Notes: generated by a model not told the origin, from the letters alone. 44,059 nucleotides of DNA from Bacilli bacterium (GCA_017450205.1 JAFSVF010000007.1:1-44059), one strand, 5' to 3'. Counted from the stretch's first letter, positions 24,342 through 31,662 are shown. Numbers and translations: made by a program.

Positions 24342-24370
24342 TTGGAAAAAATTAAAAAATATTGTATAAT
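24342..24370 (+). promoter_or_regulatory. Promoter of the HD-domain gene
   Basis: TTGGAA (24342-24347), 17-bp spacer, TATAAT (24365-24370), 17 nt before ATG 24388. Confidence 0.65.
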
Positions 24371-24387
24371 TAACAAGTGGTGATTTC

Positions 24388-24918
24388 ATGACAAGAAATA
24401 GAAGTTACAAATCTCTTGAAAAAGAGATTATGTCGAATAAAAAATATATGTTATTAAATAAAGAATCACATCATGGTTTAACTAGATTAGAGCATTCTTT
24501 AAGAGTATCAAGAAACGTTTATAAAGTTGCTAAAAAATTAAACTTAGACTATGTATCAGCAACAAGAGCAGCTTTATTACATGATTTCTTCTTCAATGAA
24601 GAATTTGAATCTAATCATGGTTTAATTCAAGGTGTAGTTCATCCAGATATAGCATTAGCTAATGCATGTGGGTCTTTTAAACTAAATGAGATTGAAAAGA
24701 ATGCAATTGAATCTCATATGTTCCCTTTAAGTGTAGTATTACCAAAATCAAGAGAAGCTTGGGTTCTTACAGTCGTAGATAAATTAGTAGCTATATATGA
24801 ATATGGTTTATATAAATTTAATCCAGCAAATTTAAAAGGATATTTAAAATATGTTAGTTATACAGCATCATTTCTTTTTATTCTTTTAATTAACTTTATT
24901 ACAATGGGAGAAAAGTAA
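24388..24918 (+). CDS. HD-domain phosphohydrolase-like protein, 176 aa
   Basis: The metal-binding HD pattern is present: His in TRLEHSLRVS (about 36), HD in ALLHDFF (about 65-66), then VHPDIALANA, IESHMFPLS and Asp in VVDKLVAIYE (about 131). This suggests a phosphohydrolase on a nucleotide or similar substrate. The C-terminus ends in a hydrophobic helix (about 152-172), which may tether it to the membrane. GGTGAT precedes ATG 24388. It is a single-gene unit with its own promoter and terminator. Substrate unknown. Confidence 0.78.
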   Translation: MTRNRSYKSLEKEIMSNKKYMLLNKESHHGLTRLEHSLRVSRNVYKVAKKLNLDYVSATRAALLHDFFFNEEFESNHGLIQGVVHPDIALANACGSFKLNEIEKNAIESHMFPLSVVLPKSREAWVLTVVDKLVAIYEYGLYKFNPANLKGYLKYVSYTASFLFILLINFITMGEK

Positions 24919-24940
24919 TTATCTAATTACTTTTTTTTTA
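24911..24940 (+). terminator. Terminator overlapping a stop codon
   Basis: AAAAGTAATT (24911-24920), ATCT, AATTACTTTT (24925-24934), T-run. The TAA stop 24916-24918 is in the left arm. Confidence 0.83.
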
Positions 24941-24953
24941 TTATTTATTATTC

Positions 24954-24959
24954 TATAAT
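24954..24959 (+). promoter_or_regulatory. -10 of the SDR gene
   Basis: TATAAT in TTCTATAATTA, ending 19 nt before ATG 24979. Confidence 0.5.
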
Positions 24960-24978
24960 TATTATAGGTGATGTTTAT

Positions 24979-25788
24979 ATGAAGACTGTAGTTGTAACTG
25001 GAAGTGCAAGAGGTTTTGGGCTTGCTATGCTAAAAGAATTTAGAAAGTATAATTTTAATGTCGTAGTGACAGATATTAATGAAGAAGAAATAAAAAAAGC
25101 AAAGAAAACATTAGAAGAAATAGATTCACTTGGTGAGATATATACACAAGTAGCAGATGTAACAAGCGAAGAAGATATAACTAAACTTATAAAAAATACA
25201 ATAAATAAATTTGATTCAATAGATATATGGATAAATAACGCAGGAGTTAATCAAGTTATGAATCCAGTATGGAATCTTGAAAGTACAATTATAGATAGAC
25301 TTATTGATATAGATTTAAAAGGAACAATTAATTGTTCTAAACTAATTATGAAAGCAATGATTAAACAAGGATTTGGAACTATTTATAATGTTGAAGGTTT
25401 TGGATCAAATAATCAAATGCATTTAGGGTTAACTGTATATGGTACATGTAAAAGGGGAGTAACTTATTTTACAGATAGTCTATATAAAGAATGTACTGAA
25501 TTAAAAACAAACGTAAGAATAGGAAAAATTACACCAGGTATAATGATTACTAATTTTATTAATACCGCATTAGGTGATGGAGAAAAGTTTACTTTAGATG
25601 ATAATACTAAAAAAATATATAATATGCTAGGAGACTATCCTGAAACTATAGCTAAATTTGTTGTATCAAAAATGATAAAAAATAAGAAAATGAATCCACA
25701 TATTACATGGTTAAATACATTTAGAGTATTTAAAAAAATGTTTAAGTATTTATTTTATAAAAATGATTTCTTTAAAAAAGATGCATAA
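24979..25788 (+). CDS. Short-chain dehydrogenase/reductase (SDR), 269 aa
   Basis: Rossmann-fold oxidoreductase using NAD(P)H. The cofactor motif TGSARGFG is at 7-14, NNAG at about 88-91, and the active-site YxxxK is YGTCK at about 154-158. The catalytic Ser falls in NVEGFGSNN, a variant also seen in the chlorophyll b reductase-like SDR branch. The C-terminal ~25 residues are rich in F, Y and K (FRVFKKMFKYLFYKNDFF) and may associate with membrane. Substrate unknown. GGTGAT precedes ATG 24979. Confidence 0.85.
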   Translation: MKTVVVTGSARGFGLAMLKEFRKYNFNVVVTDINEEEIKKAKKTLEEIDSLGEIYTQVADVTSEEDITKLIKNTINKFDSIDIWINNAGVNQVMNPVWNLESTIIDRLIDIDLKGTINCSKLIMKAMIKQGFGTIYNVEGFGSNNQMHLGLTVYGTCKRGVTYFTDSLYKECTELKTNVRIGKITPGIMITNFINTALGDGEKFTLDDNTKKIYNMLGDYPETIAKFVVSKMIKNKKMNPHITWLNTFRVFKKMFKYLFYKNDFFKKDA

Positions 25789-25806
25789 TTCTCTATGCAT
25801 CTTTTT
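25775..25806. terminator. Bidirectional terminator between convergent genes
   Basis: AAAAAGATGCATA (25775-25787), ATTCTC, TATGCATCTTTTT (25794-25806). The stops of the SDR gene and of the opposing minus-strand gene both lie in it. Confidence 0.85.
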
Positions 25807-26191
25807 CTATACAATATTTTATATCTGTATTATTAACATCATATATACAATTATTCTTCATTCTATAAGCATACGTTAAGTCATTGTAATATATATAAAT
25901 AGTTTTATCATTAATTGTATATGTAAAATTAACTTCTTCATTTATATCATTAATATTTTCATTAGTAGACTTAATTATAATTTTTTTAGTTCCTTTATTA
26001 TCTTCAAACACAATTTCTTCAGAAGAAGTATTCATTGAATCACTAATTTCATGTTTAAAAGTCTTATTTTTTAAATCATCAAATTGAATAACTTTATCAG
26101 GTTTTTCTTTTAATAAGCTAGTTATTACTAAGCAAACTGTAATAATAACAATCAAAACACAACAAATAATAATAAATCTTTTATTTTTCAT
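25793..26191 (-). CDS. Small membrane-anchored extracytoplasmic protein, 132 aa
   Basis: An N-terminal transmembrane helix or uncleaved signal (MKNKRFIIICCVLIVIITVC, about 5-27) leads to an outer domain of about 105 residues with beta-strand-like segments and two Cys near the C-terminus (NNCIYD and KYCIE) that may form a disulfide. There is no lipobox. On the minus strand AGGATG precedes ATG 26191, with TGCTATAAT (26216-26211) about 19 nt further up. No family recognised. Confidence 0.65.
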   Translation of the reverse strand: MKNKRFIIICCVLIVIITVCLVITSLLKEKPDKVIQFDDLKNKTFKHEISDSMNTSSEEIVFEDNKGTKKIIIKSTNENINDINEEVNFTYTINDKTIYIYYNDLTYAYRMKNNCIYDVNNTDIKYCIEKDA

Positions 26192-26210
26192 ATTAACACA
26201 TCCTGTAATG

Positions 26211-26216
26211 ATTATA
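26211..26216 (-). promoter_or_regulatory. Extended -10 of the minus-strand membrane gene
   Basis: TGCTATAAT read on the minus strand. Confidence 0.55.
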
Positions 26217-26248
26217 GCATTTTTAATGTTTCATTGGAAATTTTATGT

Positions 26249-26254
26249 TATAAT
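26249..26254 (+). promoter_or_regulatory. Extended -10 (TGTTATAAT) of the flavodoxin gene
   Basis: TATAAT ending 23 nt before ATG 26278. Confidence 0.55.
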
Positions 26255-26277
26255 TTTTTTAGAGTGAGGTGTCTATG

Positions 26278-26766
26278 ATGAATAAAAATTTAATAATATT
26301 TTTTAGTAGAGCAGATGAAAATTATAGTGTAGGATACGTTGATAAGGGAAATACTGAGATAGTAGCAGAAAACTTAAAAACTTTAATCGGAGCAGATATG
26401 TTTAAAGTTGAACCTTTAAAACCTTATGCAAAAGATTATGCAACATGCATTCAAGAAGCAAAGACTAGAGTAAACAATGCCCCAATTAAAGATAATATAA
26501 ACGATATTAGTAGTTATGATACTATTTATGTTATGACTCCAATTTATTGGGGAACATATGCACCAGAAATGGAAACTTGTCTATCAAGTTTAGATTTAAC
26601 TGGTAAAAAAATAAGAGTAATTACAACACATGAAGGTAGTGGATTAGGTTCAACTATCGAAGATATTGAAAAAATATGTAAGGGTGCAATTGTTGATAAA
26701 AATGGTCTTGCAATCGTAGGACATGAAGCAAATGATTCATTAGAAAAACTTAAAGCTTGGATTTAA
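26278..26766 (+). CDS. Flavodoxin-like protein, 162 aa
   Basis: An FMN-binding flavodoxin fold of the short Flavodoxin_4-like type. The first strand and phosphate loop region is LIIFFSRADENY, the central sheet is DTIYVMTPIYWGTYAPEM (the PIYW flavin-contact loop) and the later strand is KKIRVITTHEGSGLGSTIED. It should act as a low-potential electron carrier or an NAD(P)H:quinone-type redox partner. GAGGTG fits ATG 26278 (6 nt) better than GTG 26269 or ATG 26275. A radical SAM enzyme encoded 3.4 kb downstream would need such an electron donor, but proximity is the only link. Confidence 0.82.
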   Translation: MNKNLIIFFSRADENYSVGYVDKGNTEIVAENLKTLIGADMFKVEPLKPYAKDYATCIQEAKTRVNNAPIKDNINDISSYDTIYVMTPIYWGTYAPEMETCLSSLDLTGKKIRVITTHEGSGLGSTIEDIEKICKGAIVDKNGLAIVGHEANDSLEKLKAWI

Positions 26767-26770
26767 TTTA

Positions 26771-26791
26771 TTCTGACCCGTTGGGTTAGAA
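26771..26791 (+). other. Hairpin between the flavodoxin gene and tRNA-Thr
   Basis: TTCTGACCC - GTT - GGGTTAGAA pairs over 9 bp with one G-T. It lacks a real T-run, so it is either a weak terminator or a processing site ahead of the tRNA. Confidence 0.45.
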
Positions 26792-26796
26792 TTTCT

Positions 26797-26872
26797 GCTG
26801 GTTTAGCACAGTTGGTAGTGCAACGCCCTCGTAACGCGTAGGTCGGAGGTTCGAGTCCTCTAACCAGCACCA
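26797..26872 (+). tRNA. tRNA-Thr (anticodon CGT)
   Basis: A 76-nt cloverleaf with acceptor GCTGGTT/AACCAGC, D stem GCAC/GTGC, anticodon loop CTCGTAA (CGT, reads ACG), T arm GGAGG-TTCGAGT-CCTCT and an encoded CCA. The innermost anticodon-stem pair (position 31-39) is C-C, a mismatch. ACG codons are rare in this AT-rich genome. Confidence 0.93.
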
Positions 26873-26877
26873 TTGTT

Positions 26878-26902
26878 AGGATATATATTATCCTTTTTTT
26901 AT
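26878..26902 (+). terminator. Terminator of tRNA-Thr
   Basis: AGGATA - TATAT - TATCCT (26878-26894) plus a T7 run. Confidence 0.75.
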
Positions 26903-26928
26903 AAAATATTTTTAAAGAAGGAGGACTT

Positions 26929-27813
26929 ATGAAAACAGAAAAAAATATTTTTATAGCATTTCTTCTTAATATAGCATTTTCAATTATTGAATTCTTTGGA
27001 GGATTTTTTACAGGCAGTATTGCAATCATTAGTGATGCTGTACATGACTTAGGTGATGCTTTTAGTATTGGAGTTTCTTTATTTTTAGAAAAGAAAAGTA
27101 AGAAAGGACCAGATGAAAAACATACATATGGTTATATTAGATATTCACTATTAGGAAGTGTAATAACTACATCTATTCTAATTGTTGGTTCAATATTTGT
27201 AATAGTTGAATCAATTAATAGATTATTCAATCCAGTTGAAGTTAATTATGAAGGAATGATTTTCTTTGCAATATTTGGAGTAATCATTAACTTTATTGCA
27301 AGTATGGTAACTAAAGATGGAGATTCTCTAAATCAAAAATCAGTTAATCTTCATATGCTTGAAGATGTATTTGGTTGGTTAGTAGTCTTAATTGGATCTA
27401 TTATAATGAGATTTACTAATATAACTTATATTGATTCAATTCTATCTATTTGTGTTGCTATATTTATACTTATAAATGCTCTTAAAACACTAAAAGATGT
27501 ACTTGATGTATTCTTAGAAGTAACTCCAAAGAATATTAATTTACAAGAAATAAGAAAACATCTATTACATGTTAAAGGAGTAAAAGATGTACATCATATA
27601 CATGTAAGAAGTATTGATGGCTTTAATAATTATGCAACCCTTCATGTAGTTGTTGAAAAGTATTCAAAAGATATTAAAAATGATATAAGAGAAGAACTTG
27701 AAGAACATGGTATAGTTCATTCAACTATCGAATTAGAATTAGTAGATGAAGAGTGTAAAAGTGATTACTGTGAAATTAAGTTAAACTCATCTCATCATCA
27801 CCATCATCATTAA
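26929..27813 (+). CDS. czcD: CDF-family divalent metal exporter with C-terminal polyhistidine tail, 294 aa
   Basis: A six-TM cation diffusion facilitator that exports Zn2+ or related metals in exchange for protons. The transport-site motifs are SDAVHDLGD in TM2 and HMLEDVFGW in TM5, followed by the cytoplasmic regulatory domain with HVKGVKDVHHIHV. The protein ends NSSHHHHHH, six consecutive His encoded by mixed CAT and CAC codons, where most CDF proteins carry a His-rich loop between TM4 and TM5. AAGGAGGA precedes ATG 26929. No clear promoter is seen after the tRNA terminator. Metal specificity is not certain, so the symbol is by family. Confidence 0.9.
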   Translation: MKTEKNIFIAFLLNIAFSIIEFFGGFFTGSIAIISDAVHDLGDAFSIGVSLFLEKKSKKGPDEKHTYGYIRYSLLGSVITTSILIVGSIFVIVESINRLFNPVEVNYEGMIFFAIFGVIINFIASMVTKDGDSLNQKSVNLHMLEDVFGWLVVLIGSIIMRFTNITYIDSILSICVAIFILINALKTLKDVLDVFLEVTPKNINLQEIRKHLLHVKGVKDVHHIHVRSIDGFNNYATLHVVVEKYSKDIKNDIREELEEHGIVHSTIELELVDEECKSDYCEIKLNSSHHHHHH

Positions 27814-27838
27814 AAAATAATAGAAATAAGGTATATTT

Positions 27839-28234
27839 ATGAAATTAGTTGAATTAAAATGTAAAAATTGTGGTTCATTATTAAAAGCAAACCCAGAAGA
27901 TAAAGAAATGACATGTAAGTATTGTGGTACTACATTTAAAATAGATGATGAAATAAAACATATAAAGTTTGATGACATGGAACAAAATGGTTATGATTTT
28001 GAAATGGGTAGAATTAGAGCACAAAGAGAGAGTAGCAGGACTTATTCACGTTCTGATGAACCAAAAAAGAAAAATAATAAAACACTTTTATTAATTTTAG
28101 CATGGTTATTTCTATTTCCGTTTATGTTAACTTATTACATATGGAAGACGGATAAATTAACTAAAAGAAATAAAATCATTATAACTATTGTTATGTGGAT
28201 TTTAATATTAATAATATCATATTCAAATCGTTAA
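27839..28234 (+). CDS. Zinc-ribbon membrane protein, 131 aa
   Basis: The N-terminal zinc ribbon (CKNCGSLL...MTCKYCGTTF, two CxxC pairs, residues 8-32) is followed by an acidic/basic linker and two hydrophobic helices (about 82-102 and 112-128) separated by the short basic loop WKTDKLTKRNK. Unknown function. AAGG precedes ATG 27839. Only 25 nt separate it from the CDF exporter, so the two are probably co-transcribed, which would suit a metal-related role, but this is weak. Confidence 0.7.
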   Translation: MKLVELKCKNCGSLLKANPEDKEMTCKYCGTTFKIDDEIKHIKFDDMEQNGYDFEMGRIRAQRESSRTYSRSDEPKKKNNKTLLLILAWLFLFPFMLTYYIWKTDKLTKRNKIIITIVMWILILIISYSNR

Positions 28235-28242
28235 CTAATATT

Positions 28243-28271
28243 AAAGGTTTTACATTTGTAAAACCTTTTTA
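28243..28271 (+). terminator. Terminator after the zinc-ribbon gene
   Basis: AAAGGTTTTAC (28243-28253), ATTT, GTAAAACCTTT (28258-28268), T-run. Confidence 0.85.
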
Positions 28272-28328
28272 ATTTTATTTAAACTGAAAGTTAGATAATA
28301 TATATTTATTATAGTCGAAAATAAAAAC

Positions 28329-28359
28329 TTGACTCTCCAGTTAACTGGAGTCGTATGAT
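28329..28359 (+). promoter_or_regulatory. MerR-family-type promoter/operator of the radical SAM operon
   Basis: TTGACT (28329-28334), a 19-bp spacer and TATGAT (28354-28359), with the perfect 16-bp palindrome CTCCAGTTAACTGGAG inside the spacer. This is the architecture of MerR-activated promoters. It matches the 7086-7116 element at the -35 and nearly all of the dyad. No merR-like gene is in the window. Confidence 0.85.
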
Positions 28360-28397
28360 GTGTTTATAAAAAAGTTTTTATTTGAAAGGAATTTATT

Positions 28398-29699
28398 ATG
28401 AAAAATGAAATATTAGACAAAATACTAAAAGGAAATAAGAGTTTAATAGTTGAAGGCGGATTATCTTCTGGTAAGACTACGAATGTTTTATTTCCATTAG
28501 TTGATGAATTAATTGAAAAGAATGAAAGTCTTTTATTACTAGACTCTAAAGAAGAATATTTAAATAAGTATTATAAAAAGTTAAAGGATAATGGTTATAA
28601 TACTATAGTTATTAATTTAAGAGATCCTAAATTTAGTGAAGGATGGAATCCATTATCATATCCATATGATTTATATAAAAGTGGTAATACAGATTATGCA
28701 CAAGAACAAATTGAAAAAATAAGTAAAACTTTCTTTTATATCAAAGAAGTGATAGATCCATTTTGGATAGATACTGCAAGAGATTTCTTCACAGGTTTAA
28801 CTCTAGCTTTAATCGAAGATGCTGAAAAAGAAGAAGTAAACTTAAATAGTGTTTATAATATGTTTAATGGAGTAGGTAAAAAATATGGTGCAAAAGATTA
28901 TATAAATGTTTACTTTGATAAAAAGGATGTAAACTCTAAACCATATATTTTTGCATCAAGTACAATCTTAGCACCTAACGAAACAAAAGGTGGTATTCTA
29001 GCTACTGCAAGACAAAAACTAAGATTATATATAAGTAGAGAAAATTTATCAAAATTATTATCAAAAACAACATTTGATTTTGAAAGTATTAAAGACACTA
29101 AAACTGCAATTATTATAATTGGAAAAGATGATTCAAATCATTATGTTAATCAAATAGCATCTCTATTTGTTGACCAATTATATGCTTTCTTAGTAGACAA
29201 TAAACTAAATAATAAAATGAATTTAATATTAGATAATTTTGATAACATTGAAAATTGTTTTGGAATAACTGATATTTTAAGTTCTGGTATTTCAAGAAAT
29301 ATTAAAACAGTTATTGCAACTAGATCATTAAAAGATTTAATAGGTAAATATGGTAATTCAATTAATTACTTATGTGATTTAATTAAAATAAATAATGATT
29401 CAATTGATATAACTGTTAACAATATAAATTCAAAGATTGATAAGAATTTTGAAAGTGTTACTATTTCAAGAACTGATGTTGAATTAAAGGAATTAGAAAC
29501 TAAAGAAATTAAAATATTCTCATTAGAAGATTATGTCCATAAGAATATTAATCTACCAAAACAAGGGGAACCATCAATGATGGAAAATCCATTTAAAGTA
29601 GATGATTTAATTAAAAAAATAGATGATAAACTAGAAGAATTAGATAAAGAAGAAAAAAAGAAAAGTGATGCTTCAGTATTTAATTCATTCAAAATATAA
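28398..29699 (+). CDS. Cytosolic VirD4/TraG-like (HerA-FtsK superfamily) ATPase, 433 aa
   Basis: Walker A GGLSSGKTT is at 20-28, followed by LLLLDSKEEY (the 'DpKgE' position of TraG), INLRDPKFSEGWNPL (about 71-86) and DPFWIDTARDFFTGL (about 119-133), all typical of VirD4/TraG coupling ATPases. Walker B reads NLILDNFDNI (about 275), with Asn in place of the catalytic Glu. The N-terminal transmembrane region of true coupling proteins is missing, and there is no relaxase, type IV secretion gene or integrase nearby. It is the first gene of the unit with the radical SAM enzyme and the VYGIP-repeat protein. It may be an NTPase that moves or remodels the modified product. AAAGGA precedes ATG 28398. 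Confidence 0.78.
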   Translation: MKNEILDKILKGNKSLIVEGGLSSGKTTNVLFPLVDELIEKNESLLLLDSKEEYLNKYYKKLKDNGYNTIVINLRDPKFSEGWNPLSYPYDLYKSGNTDYAQEQIEKISKTFFYIKEVIDPFWIDTARDFFTGLTLALIEDAEKEEVNLNSVYNMFNGVGKKYGAKDYINVYFDKKDVNSKPYIFASSTILAPNETKGGILATARQKLRLYISRENLSKLLSKTTFDFESIKDTKTAIIIIGKDDSNHYVNQIASLFVDQLYAFLVDNKLNNKMNLILDNFDNIENCFGITDILSSGISRNIKTVIATRSLKDLIGKYGNSINYLCDLIKINNDSIDITVNNINSKIDKNFESVTISRTDVELKELETKEIKIFSLEDYVHKNINLPKQGEPSMMENPFKVDDLIKKIDDKLEELDKEEKKKSDASVFNSFKI

Positions 29700-29711
29700 A
29701 GGGTGTTTTTA

Positions 29712-30803
29712 GTGAACGAAAAAATTAAAGAAATTAAAATTAAGAATTTAGAAAAATTACATGAATATAGACAATATCTATATAAAAATCCAAAATTAAG
29801 AGATTTATTTATAGAAGTAACTTCTAGATGTAATGCTAGATGTGAACACTGTGGAAGTCAATGTGGTGACTTTATTCCTAAAGATGAAATAAGTGCTGAG
29901 GACTTGAAAAGGACACTTTTAGATATCTCAAAAAGATATGATCCTAAAGATGTTTTACTTAATATTACTGGTGGTGAACCACTTGTAAGAAAAGATCTAT
30001 TTGAAATAATGGATTATGCAAATAAACTAGGCTTCAGATGGGGAATGACATCGAATGGAATGTTAATAAATGATGATATCATAAAGAAAATGAAAGAAAC
30101 TAATATGGAAACAATTTCTATTAGTTTAGATGGTTTAAAAGAAACTCATGAAAACTTTAGAAAATCTCCAGGTTCATTTGATAGAATAATTGAAAATATT
30201 AAAAAACTTCAACAAGTTCCATCAATTAAAATAGTTCAAGTTACAACAGTTGCCAATAAAAAGAATTTAAATGAACTAGAAGATATTTATAAACTTATGA
30301 AAGATTTAAATATTATTTCATGGAGAGTTATAAATGTTGATCCAATTGGTAGAGCTAAAGGCAATAAAGATATCCTACTCGATAAAGAAGAATATAAATA
30401 TCTATTCAATTTTATAAAAGAAAAACGTGAAGAAAATATTATGAACGTTGAGTATGGATGTAGTCATTATCTAGATATTCCATTAGAAAAAGAATTAAGA
30501 GATACATACTTCTATTGTGTAACTGGTTTATATGTTGCAAGTATTTTAAGCAATGGAGATATATTTGTATGTCCAAATGTTGAAAGAAGAAAAGAGTTTG
30601 TTCAAGGTAATATAAAAACAGATAATTTCGTAGATGTTTGGGAGAATAAATTTCAAATGTTAAGAAGTGATAATAGATTAAAGTGTGAAAAATGTAATAA
30701 ATGTTCTAAATGGAAATACTGCTTAGGAGATTCATTTCATACATTTAATTTTGATGATAAAGTTCCAAATTTTTGTATTAAGAAAACTTATGAGGAGGTT
30801 TAA
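29712..30803 (+). CDS. Radical SAM/SPASM-domain enzyme, 363 aa
   Basis: The radical SAM cluster motif CNARCEHC (CxxxCxxC) is at about residues 40-47, with the following GGEPL motif (ITGGEPLVRKD) that binds SAM. The C-terminal SPASM region begins at FYCVTGLYVASILSNGDIFVCPN and runs through CEKCNKCSKWKYC to NFCIKKTYEEV, enough Cys for one or two auxiliary [4Fe-4S] clusters. SPASM enzymes usually modify peptides or proteins (thioether or C-C crosslinks, epimerisation, sulfatase-type maturation). GTG 29712 is chosen because AAAGGGTG sits 6 nt upstream; GTG 29703 overlaps that site. The repeat-bearing gene 6 nt downstream is the obvious candidate substrate. Confidence 0.87.
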   Translation: MNEKIKEIKIKNLEKLHEYRQYLYKNPKLRDLFIEVTSRCNARCEHCGSQCGDFIPKDEISAEDLKRTLLDISKRYDPKDVLLNITGGEPLVRKDLFEIMDYANKLGFRWGMTSNGMLINDDIIKKMKETNMETISISLDGLKETHENFRKSPGSFDRIIENIKKLQQVPSIKIVQVTTVANKKNLNELEDIYKLMKDLNIISWRVINVDPIGRAKGNKDILLDKEEYKYLFNFIKEKREENIMNVEYGCSHYLDIPLEKELRDTYFYCVTGLYVASILSNGDIFVCPNVERRKEFVQGNIKTDNFVDVWENKFQMLRSDNRLKCEKCNKCSKWKYCLGDSFHTFNFDDKVPNFCIKKTYEEV

Positions 30804-30809
30804 TATAAT

Positions 30810-31469
30810 ATGAATAATGAAAAAACTGAAGATGTAAAAAAATATTCAATTGATGAAAAAGAAAATGTTCCACAATTTGTTTATGGAATCCCTGATGATA
30901 TGAGAAAAGAGTGGGATAAAGAAACAAAAATTGAAGAAAAATATAATATTGATTCAAAAGATAATTATCCAGTGGAAGTATATGGAATACCAAAGCCTAT
31001 TGATGTTAATGAAAATAAATATGAAATAAAACCAGAAGAAAATATTCCTCAAAAAGTATATGGTATTCCTAATCCTATGCCTAAAAAAGAAGAAAAGGTT
31101 ATGCCTCCAATCGAAGATAAAATTATAGTTAAAGTAAAAAACTCAGATAAAGATTATGAATTAATTGTTAAAGTTGATAAGACTTTAGTAGGTGCTTTTC
31201 TTTATGCTGGAGATGCAAATAAAATTCCAACAAAAGATGATTATATTGGAATATCTACTGTTTCATATTATACATTCTATAGAGATCTAAAAAGATTATT
31301 AAATGATGTAAATAATAACTATACTGGTTCTAGAGATATTACTTGGAGTATTGAAATAAACAGATTTGGTGATAAACCTGAAATTTATCAAGGTAATGGA
31401 GAAGTTCCTACTAATTGGAATGAATTAATGGACCTATTTGCTAAAATGGATATTAATTATAAAAAATAA
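30810..31469 (+). CDS. VYGIP-repeat protein: candidate substrate or partner of the radical SAM enzyme, 219 aa
   Basis: There is no signal peptide. Residues 11-28, 44-61 and 70-87 are three copies of KYxIxxxxNxPxxVYGIP, each followed by a short acidic or Pro-rich spacer. From about residue 100 a folded domain follows (IIVKVKNSDKDYELIVKV, then SYYTFYRDLKRLL, ending in EINRFGDKPEIYQGNGEVP and NWNELMDLF). Repeated short motifs with an invariant Tyr, Pro and Asn beside a SPASM enzyme suggest multi-site modification of a leader-core type substrate. Alternatively, the motifs are docking sites. I do not recognise a named family. GAGGAGG precedes ATG 30810. It is the last gene of the MerR-controlled unit. 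Confidence 0.75.
   Translation: MNNEKTEDVKKYSIDEKENVPQFVYGIPDDMRKEWDKETKIEEKYNIDSKDNYPVEVYGIPKPIDVNENKYEIKPEENIPQKVYGIPNPMPKKEEKVMPPIEDKIIVKVKNSDKDYELIVKVDKTLVGAFLYAGDANKIPTKDDYIGISTVSYYTFYRDLKRLLNDVNNNYTGSRDITWSIEINRFGDKPEIYQGNGEVPTNWNELMDLFAKMDINYKK
30840..31070 (+). repeat. Three in-frame repeats encoding KYxIxxxxNxPxxVYGIP
   Basis: The units are at 30840-30893, 30939-30992 and 31017-31070. Protein identity is strong at K, Y, I, N, P, V, Y, G, I and P while the DNA has diverged at many third positions. This means selection on the peptide, not recent duplication. Confidence 0.88.
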
Positions 31470-31470
31470 A

Positions 31471-31500
31471 AAAACGATATCAAATGATATCGTTTTAATT
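31471..31500. terminator. Bidirectional terminator between the radical SAM operon and tRNA-His
   Basis: AAAACGATATCA (31471-31482), AA, TGATATCGTTTT (31485-31496), T-rich right side and A-rich left side. It can end both the + operon and the minus-strand tRNA. Confidence 0.82.
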
Positions 31501-31506
31501 TACCAA

Positions 31507-31583
31507 TGGGGCGGAATATGGGGATCGAACCCATGCATACCGGAGCCACAATCCGGCGTGTTAACCACTTCACCAACTCCGCC
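31507..31583 (-). tRNA. tRNA-His (anticodon GTG)
   Basis: The minus-strand cloverleaf has the histidine-specific extra 5' G opposite C73, acceptor GCGGAGT/ATTCCGC, anticodon stem CCGGA/TCCGG, loop TTGTGGC (GTG), T loop GTTCGATCC and an encoded CCA at 31509-31507. 77 nt. Confidence 0.95.
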
Positions 31584-31595
31584 AGGTACGTGAAT

Positions 31596-31624
31596 AATAT
31601 AACAAAAAAGAATTACTTTTGCAA
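31596..31624 (-). promoter_or_regulatory. Promoter of tRNA-His
   Basis: On the minus strand TTGCAA (31624-31619), 17-bp spacer, TATATT (31601-31596). Confidence 0.7.
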
Positions 31625-31662
31625 GTCTTTTATTTATGTTAACGAAAATAAATTAAACGTGT

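Noticed and set aside
26763..27029. Minus-strand frame across tRNA-Thr and the CDF gene start
   Set aside because: It reads through a tRNA gene and its terminator and has no family-like content.
27793..27813. His6 as a cloning-vector or expression-tag artefact
   Set aside because: Codons and flanks are native: the natural stop and next gene follow directly, with no vector sequence.
28398..29699. Integrated conjugative element suggested by the VirD4-like gene
   Set aside because: No relaxase, VirB4/VirB6-like, integrase or attachment repeats are seen; neighbours on both sides are chromosomal.
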